Assembly (NCBI GenBank): GCA_902790215.1
Contig: CADAQX010000003.1
Span: 62,001-126,000 of the forward strand
Length of the DNA stretch: 64,000 nucleotides
Reading direction: 5' to 3'
Origin: an uncultured Bacteroidota bacterium
GTDB taxonomy: Bacteria > Bacteroidota > Bacteroidia > Bacteroidales > P3
Below the pieces are notes generated by a model. That model had not been told where the DNA came from and made no database searches. It saw nothing but the letters and a program-made list of their open reading frames with translations. Shown piece by piece: positions 1 to 9,106 of this stretch; the first letter of the stretch is position 1; each line of letters opens with the position of its first letter. Made by a program: the position numbers and the translations under genes.

Positions 1-154
1 ACCTTCCGGACTCGATGTTGCGTCGTTCTATATCTTATCGTTTTCCGATATGTTTCCCTCATTTTTCCCTTTGTGAAAGGGAAAACGAGTGGAAAACGAT
101 CGAATAACGATCGAATAAATGACGACGCTTGATGGTTGCATCAACGACTGATTA
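1..154. repeat. Hairpin repeat, family A (copy 1)
   Basis: A stretch of about 145 bp is nearly identical to 56516-56659. It contains a central inverted repeat around ccctttgtgaaaggg (about 79-93) with arms carrying cgttttcc and ggaaaacg, then tandem cgatcgaataa units, and outer gcgtcgtt / aatgacgacgc arms. Both copies lie just 3' of a minus-strand gene. A non-coding palindromic repeat is the simplest reading. The left edge is cut by the window start, so the full length may be greater. Confidence 0.6.
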
Positions 155-156
155 TC

Positions 157-188
157 CCCAAATCGGTCATTAGGCCGGTTTGGGTTTA
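157..188. repeat. Short copy of the MITE terminal repeat
   Basis: The string cccaaatcggtcattaggcc matches the terminal inverted repeat of the elements at 33043, 33518 and 41549. Here it runs straight into ccggtttgggttt, so the copy folds on itself as a small hairpin (CCCAAATCGG against CCGGTTTGGG). It sits between the family A repeat and the stop of the gene at 214 and may act as its terminator. It is either a solo terminal repeat or a remnant. Confidence 0.55.
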
Positions 189-213
189 TTGATGGACAGT
201 ATTTCCAAGCCGA

Positions 214-708
214 TTACAGGTTGTTTTGCTTTTTGATGTCTTGCAGGAATTCGGGCAAGCCTTGGGGGCAGGAGGCGAGAGGCAGGACAACACCGACTCT
301 TGGCGAGCGCATCAGGTAGATGTTGGTCTTGGTGAAATGGATGGCTGTTAGCTGTTTGTAGGCGATGTTGGCATTTGCGTTGGAAGTCGATTGCTCGTAG
401 TGGTCGTCGAAGAAAAGGATGGTCTGCTCAGAGCCTTCTTTTACGACATATTGACGGTAGTATCTTTTGGCCGTGCGGCCAACGCCGAATGTGAACAGCC
501 ATACGCAGACGAGCATTCCCACTAAAAAGCCCACGGCTCTGGGTACATTGGTGCCTGTCACAAAGTCGTTGATGGCATATGCCAGTATAAGCAAGCCGCA
601 CACAATGATGATGGCCATGTTCTTCTTGTTGCTGTGAGCGACAAAGCGGCTGAACCGCACAAATTCCTCTTCGGTGAGAGCTGTCTTTACGCTGTATAGG
701 GGTTCCAT
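214..708 (-). CDS. YcxB-like small membrane protein
   Basis: 164 residues. Two adjacent hydrophobic segments lie at about residues 30-50 and 55-78, followed by a soluble C-terminal half with a pattern of strands ending in VVLPLASCPQGLPEFL. This layout (short N-terminal cytosolic part, TM hairpin, PH-like C-terminal domain) resembles the YcxB-like family, whose function is not known. The gene reads leftward, 12 bp downstream of the lipoprotein gene at 721, so they are probably co-transcribed. The family call is from memory and moderate. Confidence 0.5.
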   Translation of the reverse strand: MEPLYSVKTALTEEEFVRFSRFVAHSNKKNMAIIIVCGLLILAYAINDFVTGTNVPRAVGFLVGMLVCVWLFTFGVGRTAKRYYRQYVVKEGSEQTILFFDDHYEQSTSNANANIAYKQLTAIHFTKTNIYLMRSPRVGVVLPLASCPQGLPEFLQDIKKQNNL

Positions 709-720
709 AGGATGTATTGT

Positions 721-1548
721 TTATTGAATGGTGATTGTCAGTTTGTAATATACGGGTGTGCCGCGTGGGGCAAGGGTTGTGGGTTTGTAGCCACCTACCC
801 ATCCCCATTGGCTGTTGCCATTGGAAACGGCTTTGACAAGCAGTTCGTTGTCGCTTATCCAGCAGAGGTTGAAGTCGCAGTCTTCATTCCAGCGATAGTC
901 GAGATAGTGGCACAGCGGAATCATGTGGTGTGCCGAACTGTTATAGTAATAGAACCACAGCGAGCCGTGGAAGTCACAGTCGTGTCCCTCCTGCCCGACG
1001 AATATGCGGTTTGTCCCATAGGTGCGAGTCTCGGACTGCATGAAAGTGGTGTCGATGAGGTGGTCTTCGGTCATCATGAACGACTCGTTGGTCAAGGGGG
1101 CGTACATGACAAACTCGTATTGCTTGGTTTGGGGGAAGTGGTAGATGGGGCGGCAAGATTTGCGCATCTCCTGTAGTATTTCGCTGCTGTCGTAGTCGTA
1201 GCCTCTTATTATATCATACCGCCTTGAGGCGGGATTGGATAGTTCGTATAGTTCGGCATACAGAGTGCTGTTGGTGTCCACGGGGATGGGCTGTAGGGTA
1301 TAGCGGTCAGTTAGCAGTTGCTCATACTGCTTTTGCGTGATTTGCTCGGGGATGATGGCTATGCGGTTGTCGGCGGAGAAGGTGGAATAGCCGTTGATAG
1401 AGTCCACCTTGAAGTTCTCGTCATCGGCTGCAATGTACTCTTGGACATTGGCAAAATCGATTGCAGTGAGACGTTGTGCCCCATTTTTGCAGGCAGTTGT
1501 CAACCCGATGGCGCACACAATGGTGCTGAGAATAAATAATTTCTTCAT
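721..1548 (-). CDS. Putative lipoprotein of unknown function
   Basis: The start at 1548 is preferred over the upstream ATG at 1578 because it gives a clean type II signal peptide, MKKLFILSTIVCAIGLTTAC, with the lipobox cysteine at residue 20. The mature part (about 255 residues) is rich in Tyr, Asp and Ser, with no repeat and no motif that I recognise. As a Bacteroidales lipoprotein it is probably in the outer or inner membrane facing the periplasm. It heads a short leftward pair with the YcxB-like gene at 214. Confidence 0.6.
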   Translation of the reverse strand: MKKLFILSTIVCAIGLTTACKNGAQRLTAIDFANVQEYIAADDENFKVDSINGYSTFSADNRIAIIPEQITQKQYEQLLTDRYTLQPIPVDTNSTLYAELYELSNPASRRYDIIRGYDYDSSEILQEMRKSCRPIYHFPQTKQYEFVMYAPLTNESFMMTEDHLIDTTFMQSETRTYGTNRIFVGQEGHDCDFHGSLWFYYYNSSAHHMIPLCHYLDYRWNEDCDFNLCWISDNELLVKAVSNGNSQWGWVGGYKPTTLAPRGTPVYYKLTITIQ

Positions 1549-1626
1549 AATGTAAGAATATCTTGATTTATAACGCATATTGTCGTGTTTTATTGTGTTA
1601 TATAGAGAGACTCAATCGGAGGGATG

Positions 1627-1670
1627 CAAAAAGGGCTTTGTGTTTCCCAAAAGAGAAGGCACAAAGCCCT
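1627..1670 (-). terminator. Rho-independent terminator
   Basis: Read on the minus strand, an 11-bp stem (arms 1660-1670 and 1632-1642, AGGGCTTTGTG and its complement) is followed by a T run. It starts about 11 bp after the stop of the gene at 1681. Confidence 0.75.
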
Positions 1671-1680
1671 ATGGTAGTGT

Positions 1681-2199
1681 TTACCGCAGCAATGAAGAGA
1701 TGCTGGCGACCTCATTGCCAGTAAGTGTGACCACGGGACTGGTGGGCTCCATTTGGGAGGTGTCCCGGTGTCCGGATTGTAGCAGGGCAAAGTCCATGTC
1801 TCTACTATAGACTATACGGAGTACTGAGTTGGAACTCGGTATTGGACAGAGGGTTTTCAATGCGTCGGTTTTGCCGCTATTGAGCACCTCGGAGCAGTAT
1901 CGAAAGTCTTCTGCGGACAGGTATAGTGTTCTGTCTCGCATGGGAGAGTTGGTGGGAAGGTAGTGGTAGTGCCATAAAGTATGGGTGGCACAGAGTATCG
2001 CCCATACGAGCCCGGTAAAGGAAAGGATAGACCCAAGGGTAAGCAGAGTGATTTGCAATGCATCGGATGGATGTGCAGTATATGCCAAAACCAAACAGAT
2101 GACTCCAACGGCGCAGACTATAACTGGCACCAATATTGAGTTGGAGCGTCGTTCTATTTTCCCAGACATCTGGGTAGATATATATTCGTTTATTTCCAT
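1681..2199 (-). CDS. Small membrane protein, paralog of next gene
   Basis: 172 residues, unrecognised. A charged N-terminus is followed by two hydrophobic segments (about residues 23-43 and 47-70) and a soluble C-terminal half. It shares layout and some sequence with the neighbouring product at 2205: a stretch of the type YLSAEDFRYCSEVLNSGKTDAL here corresponds to FYYDYSEQQPLLDALESGDEKAL there. The stop codon of the upstream gene lies 5 bp away, so the two form an operon ended by the hairpin at 1627. Same architecture as the YcxB-like protein at 214, so all three may belong to one loose group. Confidence 0.55.
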   Translation of the reverse strand: MEINEYISTQMSGKIERRSNSILVPVIVCAVGVICLVLAYTAHPSDALQITLLTLGSILSFTGLVWAILCATHTLWHYHYLPTNSPMRDRTLYLSAEDFRYCSEVLNSGKTDALKTLCPIPSSNSVLRIVYSRDMDFALLQSGHRDTSQMEPTSPVVTLTGNEVASISSLLR

Positions 2200-2204
2200 G
2201 ATGA

Positions 2205-2687
2205 TTACTTGTTTAGATTGTTGACAAAGATATCCGTGAGAGGCTCGTTTTCCCCATTGGAGGTAGAACGGAGCAGTTGCGAGTAGTAGATGGTTTCAGC
2301 CTTGTCGCTGTAGCGTATCAGAATGAGCTGGGGTTGGGAAACTCTTTTGATTGATGCGAGAGCCTTCTCGTCGCCAGATTCCAGTGCGTCGAGTAGGGGT
2401 TGCTGCTCGGAATAATCATAGTAAAAGACTTCTGGTTCGAGCACTGCGTGCAGCTCTTTGTGGTATGGTCGGCGGCTATCGCCAAATAAATAGTAGCACA
2501 GCGTGAGGATGAGGCTCATCGCACCCACGATTGCGACGTATATCAAGTCGGATGAGATGTTTTCACAGAATGCACTTACAAAGCCGCACACCGCACCTAT
2601 GGCGGTGACAATCCATCCTGTCCAAAGAGGTTTTATAATGCGGCGTATCTCGGGCAAGGTGTATATTTGTTTTTTGATGTTTTCCAT
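2205..2687 (-). CDS. Small membrane protein, paralog of previous gene
   Basis: 160 residues, unrecognised. Two hydrophobic segments at about residues 24-42 and 50-67 are followed by a cytosolic domain rich in Glu and Leu. It is similar in layout to the product of 1681-2199 and probably arose by tandem duplication. No catalytic motif is visible. It is the first gene of the leftward pair. Confidence 0.55.
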   Translation of the reverse strand: MENIKKQIYTLPEIRRIIKPLWTGWIVTAIGAVCGFVSAFCENISSDLIYVAIVGAMSLILTLCYYLFGDSRRPYHKELHAVLEPEVFYYDYSEQQPLLDALESGDEKALASIKRVSQPQLILIRYSDKAETIYYSQLLRSTSNGENEPLTDIFVNNLNK

Positions 2688-2744
2688 TGTGTAAAGTTGA
2701 TTTGTTTATGTATGTGGCAGAGCCACTATATTATTAAATGGCTA

Positions 2745-3210
2745 TCAATCGACAGTGTTGCTGTCGGCTGGTAGCAAACATACAACCCCTATATAGGTTG
2801 TCACGATAGGATGGAAAACGGAATCAGAGTCGTAGAAAATGCCAAAGATATAGAGAAACCCTTGTTGTGCCTTTTGGCGATACGGCATAAAGGGTACTAC
2901 GGTGGTGGAGTATGGGGTCCACGAGACCGTGAGAGCCACCTTGACCTGCTCCGTCGTGCAACGGACGCACAGGATTGGGAGCCGTTACAGTGGATTGTCC
3001 TTCCACCATCAGGATGTCTTTCAAACCAACGTCTTGCCACTGGGGACGGTTGTCATGGGTTTGATGTAAGTTGTTATCAGAACGGGAGGAGGTGTTTGGT
3101 GCCGGAGTCTGGGCAAAGGCTTCCGAGGCCAAAAAGAACAACAGCACCACCCATGCAATGTGCACCGGGATATGTAGCTTGACCATAATATGGTGGAGTG
3201 TTCTTTTCAT
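2745..3210 (-). pseudogene. Secreted protein gene, probably frameshifted
   Basis: The 5' part from 3210 encodes a convincing signal peptide (MKRTLHHIMVKLHIPVHIAW, then a hydrophobic run ending FAQ). That frame closes at 2824 with an unconvincing arginine- and histidine-rich tail. The -1 neighbour frame is open from about 2985 to 2745 and reads like an ordinary protein (EQVKVALTVSWTPYSTTVVPF ... YIFGIFYDSDSVF). The simplest reading is one gene of about 150 codons with a single frameshift near 2940-2985. It could also be an intact 128-residue protein; I cannot decide. Confidence 0.35.
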
Positions 3211-3426
3211 GCCAATAAAACGAACCGGTGCTTTGTTTATTGTGCAAAGGATATCTTTTATTACCTATTTTCTGGCGGGATGCTATTGATTGAAGGTTTG
3301 AGGTTAAAGGGTTTTAGTGTTTTAGGGATAAAAAGGGTTAGGGATTGCTCAATTTACAATTCACTAATTCACAATACACTAAAACTTTATAATCCATATA
3401 CCTGTGTATATGTCAGGGAATTTGCG

Positions 3427-3434
3427 TATATTTG
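3427..3434 (+). promoter_or_regulatory. -7 box of the ABC exporter gene
   Basis: TATATTTG fits the Bacteroidetes TAnnTTTG consensus and lies 25 bp before the ATG at 3460. Confidence 0.6.
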
Positions 3435-3459
3435 CACCGAATTTGAAAGGTGATAGTAA

Positions 3460-5271
3460 ATGGACACTTCGACTTCAAAGATGGGTGTTGGCGGCTTGTT
3501 GAAGAAGCTGCTGCCCTTTGTGCTACCATACAGGTGGCTGCTGATATTGACTCTGATACTCACTTTTGTGGGGTCACTGATGGCGCAGGTGAATGCAGTG
3601 GTGCTCGACCGCGCGGTGGACGCCATCAATGCCTTGATGCATGTGGAAGGGGGCTTCGAGTGGGGTGAGGCAGCACGGCTGCTGCTTATCGTCAGCGCGG
3701 TACTGCTAGGCAAAGAGGTGCTGGCTGCGGTGATTACCTTTGGACAGCGCATCTTTGGCGAGAAGATACGAATCAACGTCAGCCGCGACCTGTCGCTGCG
3801 GGTAGTGGACCGCATCCTGCAGTTCCGCATGGCTTTCTTCAGCAACGAGGGCAACGAGCCGGGCAAGCTGCAGACCCGCATCGACCGCGGCGTGATGAGC
3901 CTGAGCAATACGGTCAAGAACTTCTTTATCGACATTCTGCCCCTGTTCACCAGCGCGGTGATGGCGTTGGTGCTGATGTTTGCCGCCAACGTGTATGTGG
4001 GGCTTGTGGCGTTGGCCATTATACCGATATACTTCTTCATCACCGCCCGCCAAGGGGTGCGGATGAAGGGGTGGCGCAGGCGCGTGTTCGGCACACACCA
4101 GGCGTTGAACCACGGCATCATGAACATCATTGAGAGCATGGGTGTCATCAAGTCGTTCAACCGCGAGCGGCTGGAGGCCGACCGGCAGGCAAAGTTACAA
4201 AACGATTCCACCGACCAGCAGATGGCCACACGGCGCATCAGCTTCCTCTTCGAGGGGTTGAAGACCTTTGTGGAGCAGATTGGCACAGTGCTGATAATCA
4301 TTCTCACCGCCTACCTGGTGCTGATTGACTACCCGGGCATGACCATCGGTAAGATTATGTACCACGTGCTGCTGTTCAGCAACGTCAGCGCACCGATACG
4401 TCAGCTGCACCGCATCTACGACGACCTGAACGACGCACTGATATATGCCGAGGGCTTCTTCGGCATACTGGAGGCCGACAGCGAGGTGGAGCCGACCGGT
4501 AGCCATCGCCCCGCTGTGGTAAAGGGTGCTTTTGAACTTCAACACGTGGAGTTTACCTACAGCAACGGCACCCATGCCATCCGCGACCTCAGCATGACCA
4601 TCGAGCCGGGCAAGACCACCGCTTTGGTGGGGTTAAGCGGTGCGGGCAAGACCACCATTGTCAACCTGTTGGACAAGTTCTATGCTCCCGACAGCGGCAG
4701 CATCACACTGGATGGCGTGCCGCTGAAGGAATGGGACACGCAGGTGCTTCGCGACAACATCGGGCTGGTGTTGCAGAAGAACCATATCTTCAGCGGCACC
4801 ATCGAGGAGAATATCCGCTACGGCAACCCTTCGGCCACACGCGAAGAGGTGGAACAGGCTGCACGGCAGGCGTATATCTACGACCAGATTGTGGCACTGC
4901 CCGGCGGGTTCGAGGCCAATGCCCTGCAGCTGAGCGGCGGTCAGCAGCAACGGATTGCCATTGCACGCATGTTCCTGAAGAATCCCCCCATCATATTCCT
5001 GGACGAGCCGACGGCCAGCCTCGACGCCATCGCGACGGAGCAGATAAAGTCTTCCATCGATGCCATCAAGCAGGGCCGCACGGTGATTGTCATCAGCCAC
5101 AACATTGGGCAGATTATCGACTCCGACGCGCTCTACGTGCTCGATACCGGCCACGCCGTGCAGCACGGCACACCGACAGAGGTCTATCGGCAAGGTGGGC
5201 TGTACAAGGAGATATTCGACGCCTCCGCCCGCAGCATGAACGTGGACAAGATAGCCGACACATTGGGGTGA
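3460..5271 (+). CDS. ABC exporter, fused permease and ATPase
   Basis: 603 residues, the normal length for a half-size exporter that works as a homodimer in the inner membrane. Residues about 20-310 form the six-helix type-IV exporter membrane domain. The nucleotide-binding domain follows: Walker A GLSGAGKT near residue 389, signature LSGGQQQR near 491, Walker B IIFLDEPTAS near 510 and H-loop ISHN near 545. All ATPase residues are present. The family includes lipid A, multidrug and peptide exporters; nothing in the sequence or neighbours fixes the substrate. It has its own promoter and no co-directional partner within 350 bp. Confidence 0.9.
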   Translation: MDTSTSKMGVGGLLKKLLPFVLPYRWLLILTLILTFVGSLMAQVNAVVLDRAVDAINALMHVEGGFEWGEAARLLLIVSAVLLGKEVLAAVITFGQRIFGEKIRINVSRDLSLRVVDRILQFRMAFFSNEGNEPGKLQTRIDRGVMSLSNTVKNFFIDILPLFTSAVMALVLMFAANVYVGLVALAIIPIYFFITARQGVRMKGWRRRVFGTHQALNHGIMNIIESMGVIKSFNRERLEADRQAKLQNDSTDQQMATRRISFLFEGLKTFVEQIGTVLIIILTAYLVLIDYPGMTIGKIMYHVLLFSNVSAPIRQLHRIYDDLNDALIYAEGFFGILEADSEVEPTGSHRPAVVKGAFELQHVEFTYSNGTHAIRDLSMTIEPGKTTALVGLSGAGKTTIVNLLDKFYAPDSGSITLDGVPLKEWDTQVLRDNIGLVLQKNHIFSGTIEENIRYGNPSATREEVEQAARQAYIYDQIVALPGGFEANALQLSGGQQQRIAIARMFLKNPPIIFLDEPTASLDAIATEQIKSSIDAIKQGRTVIVISHNIGQIIDSDALYVLDTGHAVQHGTPTEVYRQGGLYKEIFDASARSMNVDKIADTLG

Positions 5272-5633
5272 GACGATTTCATACATTCCAGTATAGGGGA
5301 TTTCTATTTATTAAGAATTTGTAGATTGCACATTTTGATTCTATTAAGAATATAAGACTATAATTGCAAGCAATTAATAGAATTACCTCTCTGTGTAGCG
5401 ACCAACAGTATCCGGTTCTTTTCCACTTTGTATTCGTTCCTTCTCCCCTGCTATAAGGGAAGGGGAGCGACGTTACTGCGACGCTGCATTGTCTCTTCGA
5501 CGGGGTGTCGGGGGGGTGTTTTTGAAAAAAAAACTTGCCATTTTAGTTTTTTTTGGTATTTTAGTATTCTGTTTCGGTTGTGCCGCTTTGGCATAGCGAC
5601 CTTATATAGAATACAATACAAAAACGATACACC
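5272..5633. other. Intergenic region before pyrH
   Basis: 361 bp without a gene. It is A/T-rich, with poly-A and poly-T runs at 5524-5565, and a small GC-rich patch with aagggaaggggagcgacg and a nearby gcgacgctgc. The promoter of pyrH presumably lies in 5530-5620, but no clear -33/-7 pair stands out. Confidence 0.4.
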
Positions 5634-6350
5634 ATGAAATACAATCGTGTTCTTTTGAAATTGAGCGGTGAATCGCTCATGGGAAAGCAGAGTTACGGTA
5701 TTGCGCCGGAGATGCTGGAGCAATATGCCAAGGATATTAAGGAGGCTGTCGACCACGGTGTGGAGGTGGCCATCGTGATTGGCGGCGGCAATATTTTCCG
5801 CGGGCTGAGCGGTGCATCGAAGGGCATGGACCGGGTGCAGGGTGACTATATGGGCATGCTGGCCACGCTTATCAACAGCATGGCCTTGCAGGCCGAACTG
5901 GAGAAGCAGGGCATGAAGACCGAGCTGCTGGGCGGCCTGGCCATAGAGCCGATCTGCAAGGAGATGTCGCGCCGACGCGCCATCGAGGCCATGCAGGAGG
6001 GTCGTGTGGTTGTCATCGGCGGCGGCACGGGCAACCCGTTCTTCACCACCGATACCGCCTCGACGCTGCGCGCCATAGAAATCAAAGCCGACGTGATATT
6101 GAAGGGTACACGTGTGGACGGTGTTTATACAGCTGACCCGGAGAAAGACCCCACCGCCACCAAGTACGACCGTCTCACGTTCCAGGAAGCTCTTGGCAAG
6201 AAGCTGAAGATTATGGACCTGACGGCTTTTGCCCTGTGCGAGGAGAACAACCTGCCCATCTATGTGTTTGACATGAACCAGCCCGGCAACCTGCTGAAGG
6301 TGGTGACGGGCGAGCCCATAGGCACCGAGGTGACAAAAGGGGAGAATTGA
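5634..6350 (+). CDS. pyrH: UMP kinase
   Basis: 238 residues, full length. UMP kinase phosphorylates UMP to UDP with ATP in the pyrimidine pathway; the enzyme is a cytosolic hexamer of the amino-acid-kinase fold. Visible family marks: KLSGESLMG at the N-terminus, IGGGNIFRG, the GDYMGMLAT segment, [15 protein letters not shown] and [13 protein letters not shown] (the uridine/ATP site). frr follows 190 bp downstream, the usual bacterial order pyrH-frr, so co-expression is likely despite the repeat-filled spacer. Confidence 0.97.
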   Translation: MKYNRVLLKLSGESLMGKQSYGIAPEMLEQYAKDIKEAVDHGVEVAIVIGGGNIFRGLSGASKGMDRVQGDYMGMLATLINSMALQAELEKQGMKTELLGGLAIEPICKEMSRRRAIEAMQEGRVVVIGGGTGNPFFTTDTASTLRAIEIKADVILKGTRVDGVYTADPEKDPTATKYDRLTFQEALGKKLKIMDLTAFALCEENNLPIYVFDMNQPGNLLKVVTGEPIGTEVTKGEN

Positions 6351-6510
6351 AAGTTGAAAGGTTTTAGGGGAGGAAGGTTTTATGGTTTTAAGGGAGGAAG
6401 GTTTTATGGTTTTAAGGTTGAAAAGTTATAAGGTTTTAGGGGAGAAAGAGTTTTTAACCCTCAAACCCTTGAACCCTTAAACCTTTAGACCCTTGAACTC
6501 TCAAACAAAC
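6351..6510. repeat. Simple-sequence repeats between pyrH and frr
   Basis: A copy of gggaggaaggttttatggtttt is repeated directly (about 6366-6413), followed by further aaggttttag variants. The second half holds the complementary phrase family (acccttgaacccttaaacc), so plus and minus versions can pair as a long imperfect hairpin. Similar A/T phrase repeats occur at 7108-7190 and 7944-8020. No gene is present. Confidence 0.55.
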
Positions 6511-6540
6511 ATCGAAGAATAACATTTAAAACACAACAAT

Positions 6541-7104
6541 ATGAACGACCTATCGAAAGCCTGCATCACCGAGGCGAACAACAGCATGCAGTCCGCCATT
6601 CATTTCCTCGAAAAGGAACTTGAAAAAATCCGTGCCGGGAAGGCCAACCCAGGAATGCTCGACGGTGTGAAGATTGACTATTACGGTACCCCCACCGAAA
6701 TCAGTCAGACCGCCAACATCAACACCCCCGACCCGCGCACCATCATCATCCAGCCCTGGGAAAAGACCATCATCGGAGCCATCAACAAGGCCATTCTCGA
6801 CGCCAACCTGGGCTTCACGCCGCGCCACGAGGGCGACATTCTGCGCATCGTCATCCCGCCGCTGACGGAGGAACGCCGCAAAGAGCTGTCGAAAGCCGCC
6901 AAGACAGAGGTGGAGAACAGCAAGGTGAATATCCGCAACGCCCGCCGCAATGTGATGGACAAGGTGAAGAAACTGAAGGACAAGTCGGTGCCTGAGGACG
7001 AGGTGAAACAGGTGGAGAAAGAGATACAGGACATTACCGACAAGTTTATTGCCGAGTGTGACAAAATCTACACCGCCAAGGAAAAAGAGATAATGACGGT
7101 GTAG
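6541..7104 (+). CDS. frr: Ribosome recycling factor
   Basis: 187 residues, standard length. With EF-G the protein splits post-termination ribosomes into subunits. The N-terminal part has the typical LEKELEKIRAGKANPGMLDG stretch, followed by the domain II segment with QPWEKTIIGAI and the helix with LTEERRKELSK. It lies downstream of pyrH as in most bacteria. Start chosen at the first ATG, which gives the family N-terminus. Confidence 0.97.
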   Translation: MNDLSKACITEANNSMQSAIHFLEKELEKIRAGKANPGMLDGVKIDYYGTPTEISQTANINTPDPRTIIIQPWEKTIIGAINKAILDANLGFTPRHEGDILRIVIPPLTEERRKELSKAAKTEVENSKVNIRNARRNVMDKVKKLKDKSVPEDEVKQVEKEIQDITDKFIAECDKIYTAKEKEIMTV

Positions 7105-7107
7105 CGT

Positions 7108-7190
7108 AATTGAAAGTTGAAAATTGAAAATTGAAAGTTGCTGCCGCACCCGGATATTTTTCACTTTTCAATTTTCACTTTTCAATTTTA
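7108..7190. repeat. Inverted phrase repeat before birA
   Basis: Three copies of a gaaagttgaaaattg type phrase (7110-7139) face three copies of its complement (tcacttttcaatttt, 7160-7190), with a GC-rich loop. It can fold as a long imperfect hairpin directly 5' of the biotin ligase start and may serve as the frr terminator. Confidence 0.55.
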
Positions 7191-7195
7191 AGACT

Positions 7196-7945
7196 ATGTA
7201 TTTGCGTTGCTTTGATTCGTTAGAATCAACCAATCAGTATTGCGAACTCCTCGACCTTGCGACGGTTGAGGAGTTCACTGTCATTAGCACACGGGAGCAG
7301 ACTGCCGGCATCGGACAGCGGGGGAACTGCTGGAATGCCGAGCCGGGCAAAAACGTCACGTTCAGCCTTGTGCTCAAGCCTGTTTTCCTGCCGATGGAAG
7401 ATCAGTTTATGCTCACGAAAGCCGTGTCGCTGGGCATTGCCGACTGGCTGTCCGAGATTTTGCCGAAGGGGCAGCGGGTGCACATCAAATGGCCGAATGA
7501 CATCTACGTGGGCGACAAGAAGATTTGCGGAGTGCTGATTTCGAATCGCGTGAAGGGGAGCTGTATGGCGGCCTCCATTGTGGGTGTGGGGCTGAATGTG
7601 AACCAGACGGTCTTTCCCGATTGGGTGCCCAACCCAACGTCGGTGTTGCTTGTCACGGGCAGGGAGTTTGCACTGGAGGAGGTGTTGACAGGCGTGGTCG
7701 AAGCTATTGCCAAACGTTACGGGCAACTGCAAAGGGCAACGACGGAGTGTTGGGAAGAAATGGACAGGGAGTATTTGTCATACTTGCTGAACCTTGGCAA
7801 GGAGTGTGCTTATTTGTATCACGACAAAAAAATAAGAGCCGTTATCACCGGGGTAAACCGCTTCGGGCATCTGGAATTGGTGACAACGGAGGGCGACAAA
7901 CTTGTGTGCCAGCTAAAGGAACTGATATATTGCTTAAATGCTTGA
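7196..7945 (+). CDS. birA: Biotin-[acetyl-CoA-carboxylase] ligase
   Basis: 249 residues from the ATG at 7196; the longer frame from 7124 would translate the spacer repeat and is rejected. The enzyme activates biotin to biotinyl-AMP and attaches it to carboxylase carrier proteins. Seen: SLESTNQYC at the N-terminus, the adenylate loop TREQTAGIGQRGNCW (a variant of the GRGRxGR loop) and KWPNDIYVGDKKICGVLI with the catalytic lysine. There is no N-terminal helix-turn-helix, so this is a monofunctional (class I) ligase without the repressor role. Confidence 0.9.
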   Translation: MYLRCFDSLESTNQYCELLDLATVEEFTVISTREQTAGIGQRGNCWNAEPGKNVTFSLVLKPVFLPMEDQFMLTKAVSLGIADWLSEILPKGQRVHIKWPNDIYVGDKKICGVLISNRVKGSCMAASIVGVGLNVNQTVFPDWVPNPTSVLLVTGREFALEEVLTGVVEAIAKRYGQLQRATTECWEEMDREYLSYLLNLGKECAYLYHDKKIRAVITGVNRFGHLELVTTEGDKLVCQLKELIYCLNA

Positions 7946-8023
7946 ATGTGTAAATGCTTGAGTGGCTGGCGCGGTCAAATCACTCAAACAATCAAGCAAT
8001 CAGACAATCAAGCAATCTGAGGG

Positions 8024-8503
8024 CTATTCCTTGGCGTGCATGGAACGCCGCATTTTTTCAATAAGATAGTTTACAACAACGTCCGACTGTCGGTCGGTGT
8101 TGCAGCAAAAGATATACAAGGTTCGGGAAAGGTAGGAGACGCCTACATAGCATGAGCAGTTTTGGTCGATTTGTTCATTGACCACAGGAGCGGGCTTGGT
8201 GGGGTCGCGCCGGTCGCGTTGGGTGAACATAGCCACATCCCAGCCTTCCTGCATCTGTTGTTTCTGTTCCTGTGTGGGAGTGGCGAGATTAAATTCTTTG
8301 CAGAGCCAAAGCCATCCCTCGTCGTCCACAGCCTCGAGGAGGGTGACATCGGCCGTAATACCGGTGTCGAGAGTGAAGTTGGTGACACTGGCTACACGGA
8401 TGTCGGAGCGCGAGGCGTAGCGTTTATAAAGGTCGGTCTGGGCAGTGGCCGACAGAGACAGAAGGGTTAGGCAAAGCAGAATTATGTGCTTGATGTTTGT
8501 CAT
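8024..8503 (-). CDS. Secreted protein in a sigma-factor operon
   Basis: 159 residues with a signal peptide (MTNIKHIILLCLTLLSLSATAQ). The mature part is small and soluble, with no motif I recognise; two cysteines sit in NCSCYVG near residue 112. It is the third gene of the leftward operon sigma factor / anti-sigma / this gene, with a 21-bp gap. In Bacteroidales such third genes often encode small periplasmic proteins related to the signal sensed, but that is inference here. Confidence 0.5.
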   Translation of the reverse strand: MTNIKHIILLCLTLLSLSATAQTDLYKRYASRSDIRVASVTNFTLDTGITADVTLLEAVDDEGWLWLCKEFNLATPTQEQKQQMQEGWDVAMFTQRDRRDPTKPAPVVNEQIDQNCSCYVGVSYLSRTLYIFCCNTDRQSDVVVNYLIEKMRRSMHAKE

Positions 8504-8524
8504 GGTATATCGCAGCTTGGAGGC

Positions 8525-9088
8525 TTATGCCTTGAGGAAGTTCCAGATGTCGTTGATTACAGAGTCGGGAGAGCATTGGGTGTTGCACGCCACCACAGGT
8601 TCGGATACGGAGTATGAGGAGGGGTCCGCCGCAGCGATATCTTGCACGGCTGGTGTAGGCTCACGTCGTGCGGGAGCAGACTTGGACGGCTCGGCGACAG
8701 CAGCAGTTTCCCGGTGCTCAACCGTCTCCTCGGTGGACATGCGGGCATTCGCATTGGGCATGGCCTCGGTCTGTATGCGGGCAGGAGTCTGTGGGACGGC
8801 GGTGTCCAGCACAGCGGGAATTTGCACCTCGCCCGACTGCGCCATCAGAGGTGTGTCGGGCATGGCAGAGCCTTGGCGCGACCACATTGCAACGATTACA
8901 CCCACAACAATCAATACCGATGCAACGGATGAGACGATGGAGTACTGCCGTCTGCGTATGGAGGAGGCCTGTTCCTTGGCAGCATTGAACACCTCGTGGC
9001 GATGTGTGAGCTGGTCGAGTTCGGCCTGTTCCTCCGGGGTTATGACACCCTCCTTGTATCGGTGAAGAAGAGTCTCTAACTGGTTCAT
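8525..9088 (-). CDS. Putative anti-sigma factor, single-pass membrane
   Basis: 187 residues. The N-terminal cytosolic part (about 45 residues, MNQLETLLHRYKEGVITPEEQ) resembles the short zinc-less anti-sigma helices found next to Bacteroidales ECF sigma genes. One membrane helix lies at about residues 50-68 (SIVSSVASVLIVVGVIVAMW). The remaining part is periplasmic, low-complexity and rich in Ala, Pro and Glu. The position 18 bp after the sigma gene supports the call; similarity is weak. It would hold the sigma factor at the membrane. Confidence 0.6.
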   Translation of the reverse strand: MNQLETLLHRYKEGVITPEEQAELDQLTHRHEVFNAAKEQASSIRRRQYSIVSSVASVLIVVGVIVAMWSRQGSAMPDTPLMAQSGEVQIPAVLDTAVPQTPARIQTEAMPNANARMSTEETVEHRETAAVAEPSKSAPARREPTPAVQDIAAADPSSYSVSEPVVACNTQCSPDSVINDIWNFLKA

Positions 9089-9106
9089 AATGCTTTATAT
9101 TATTAG

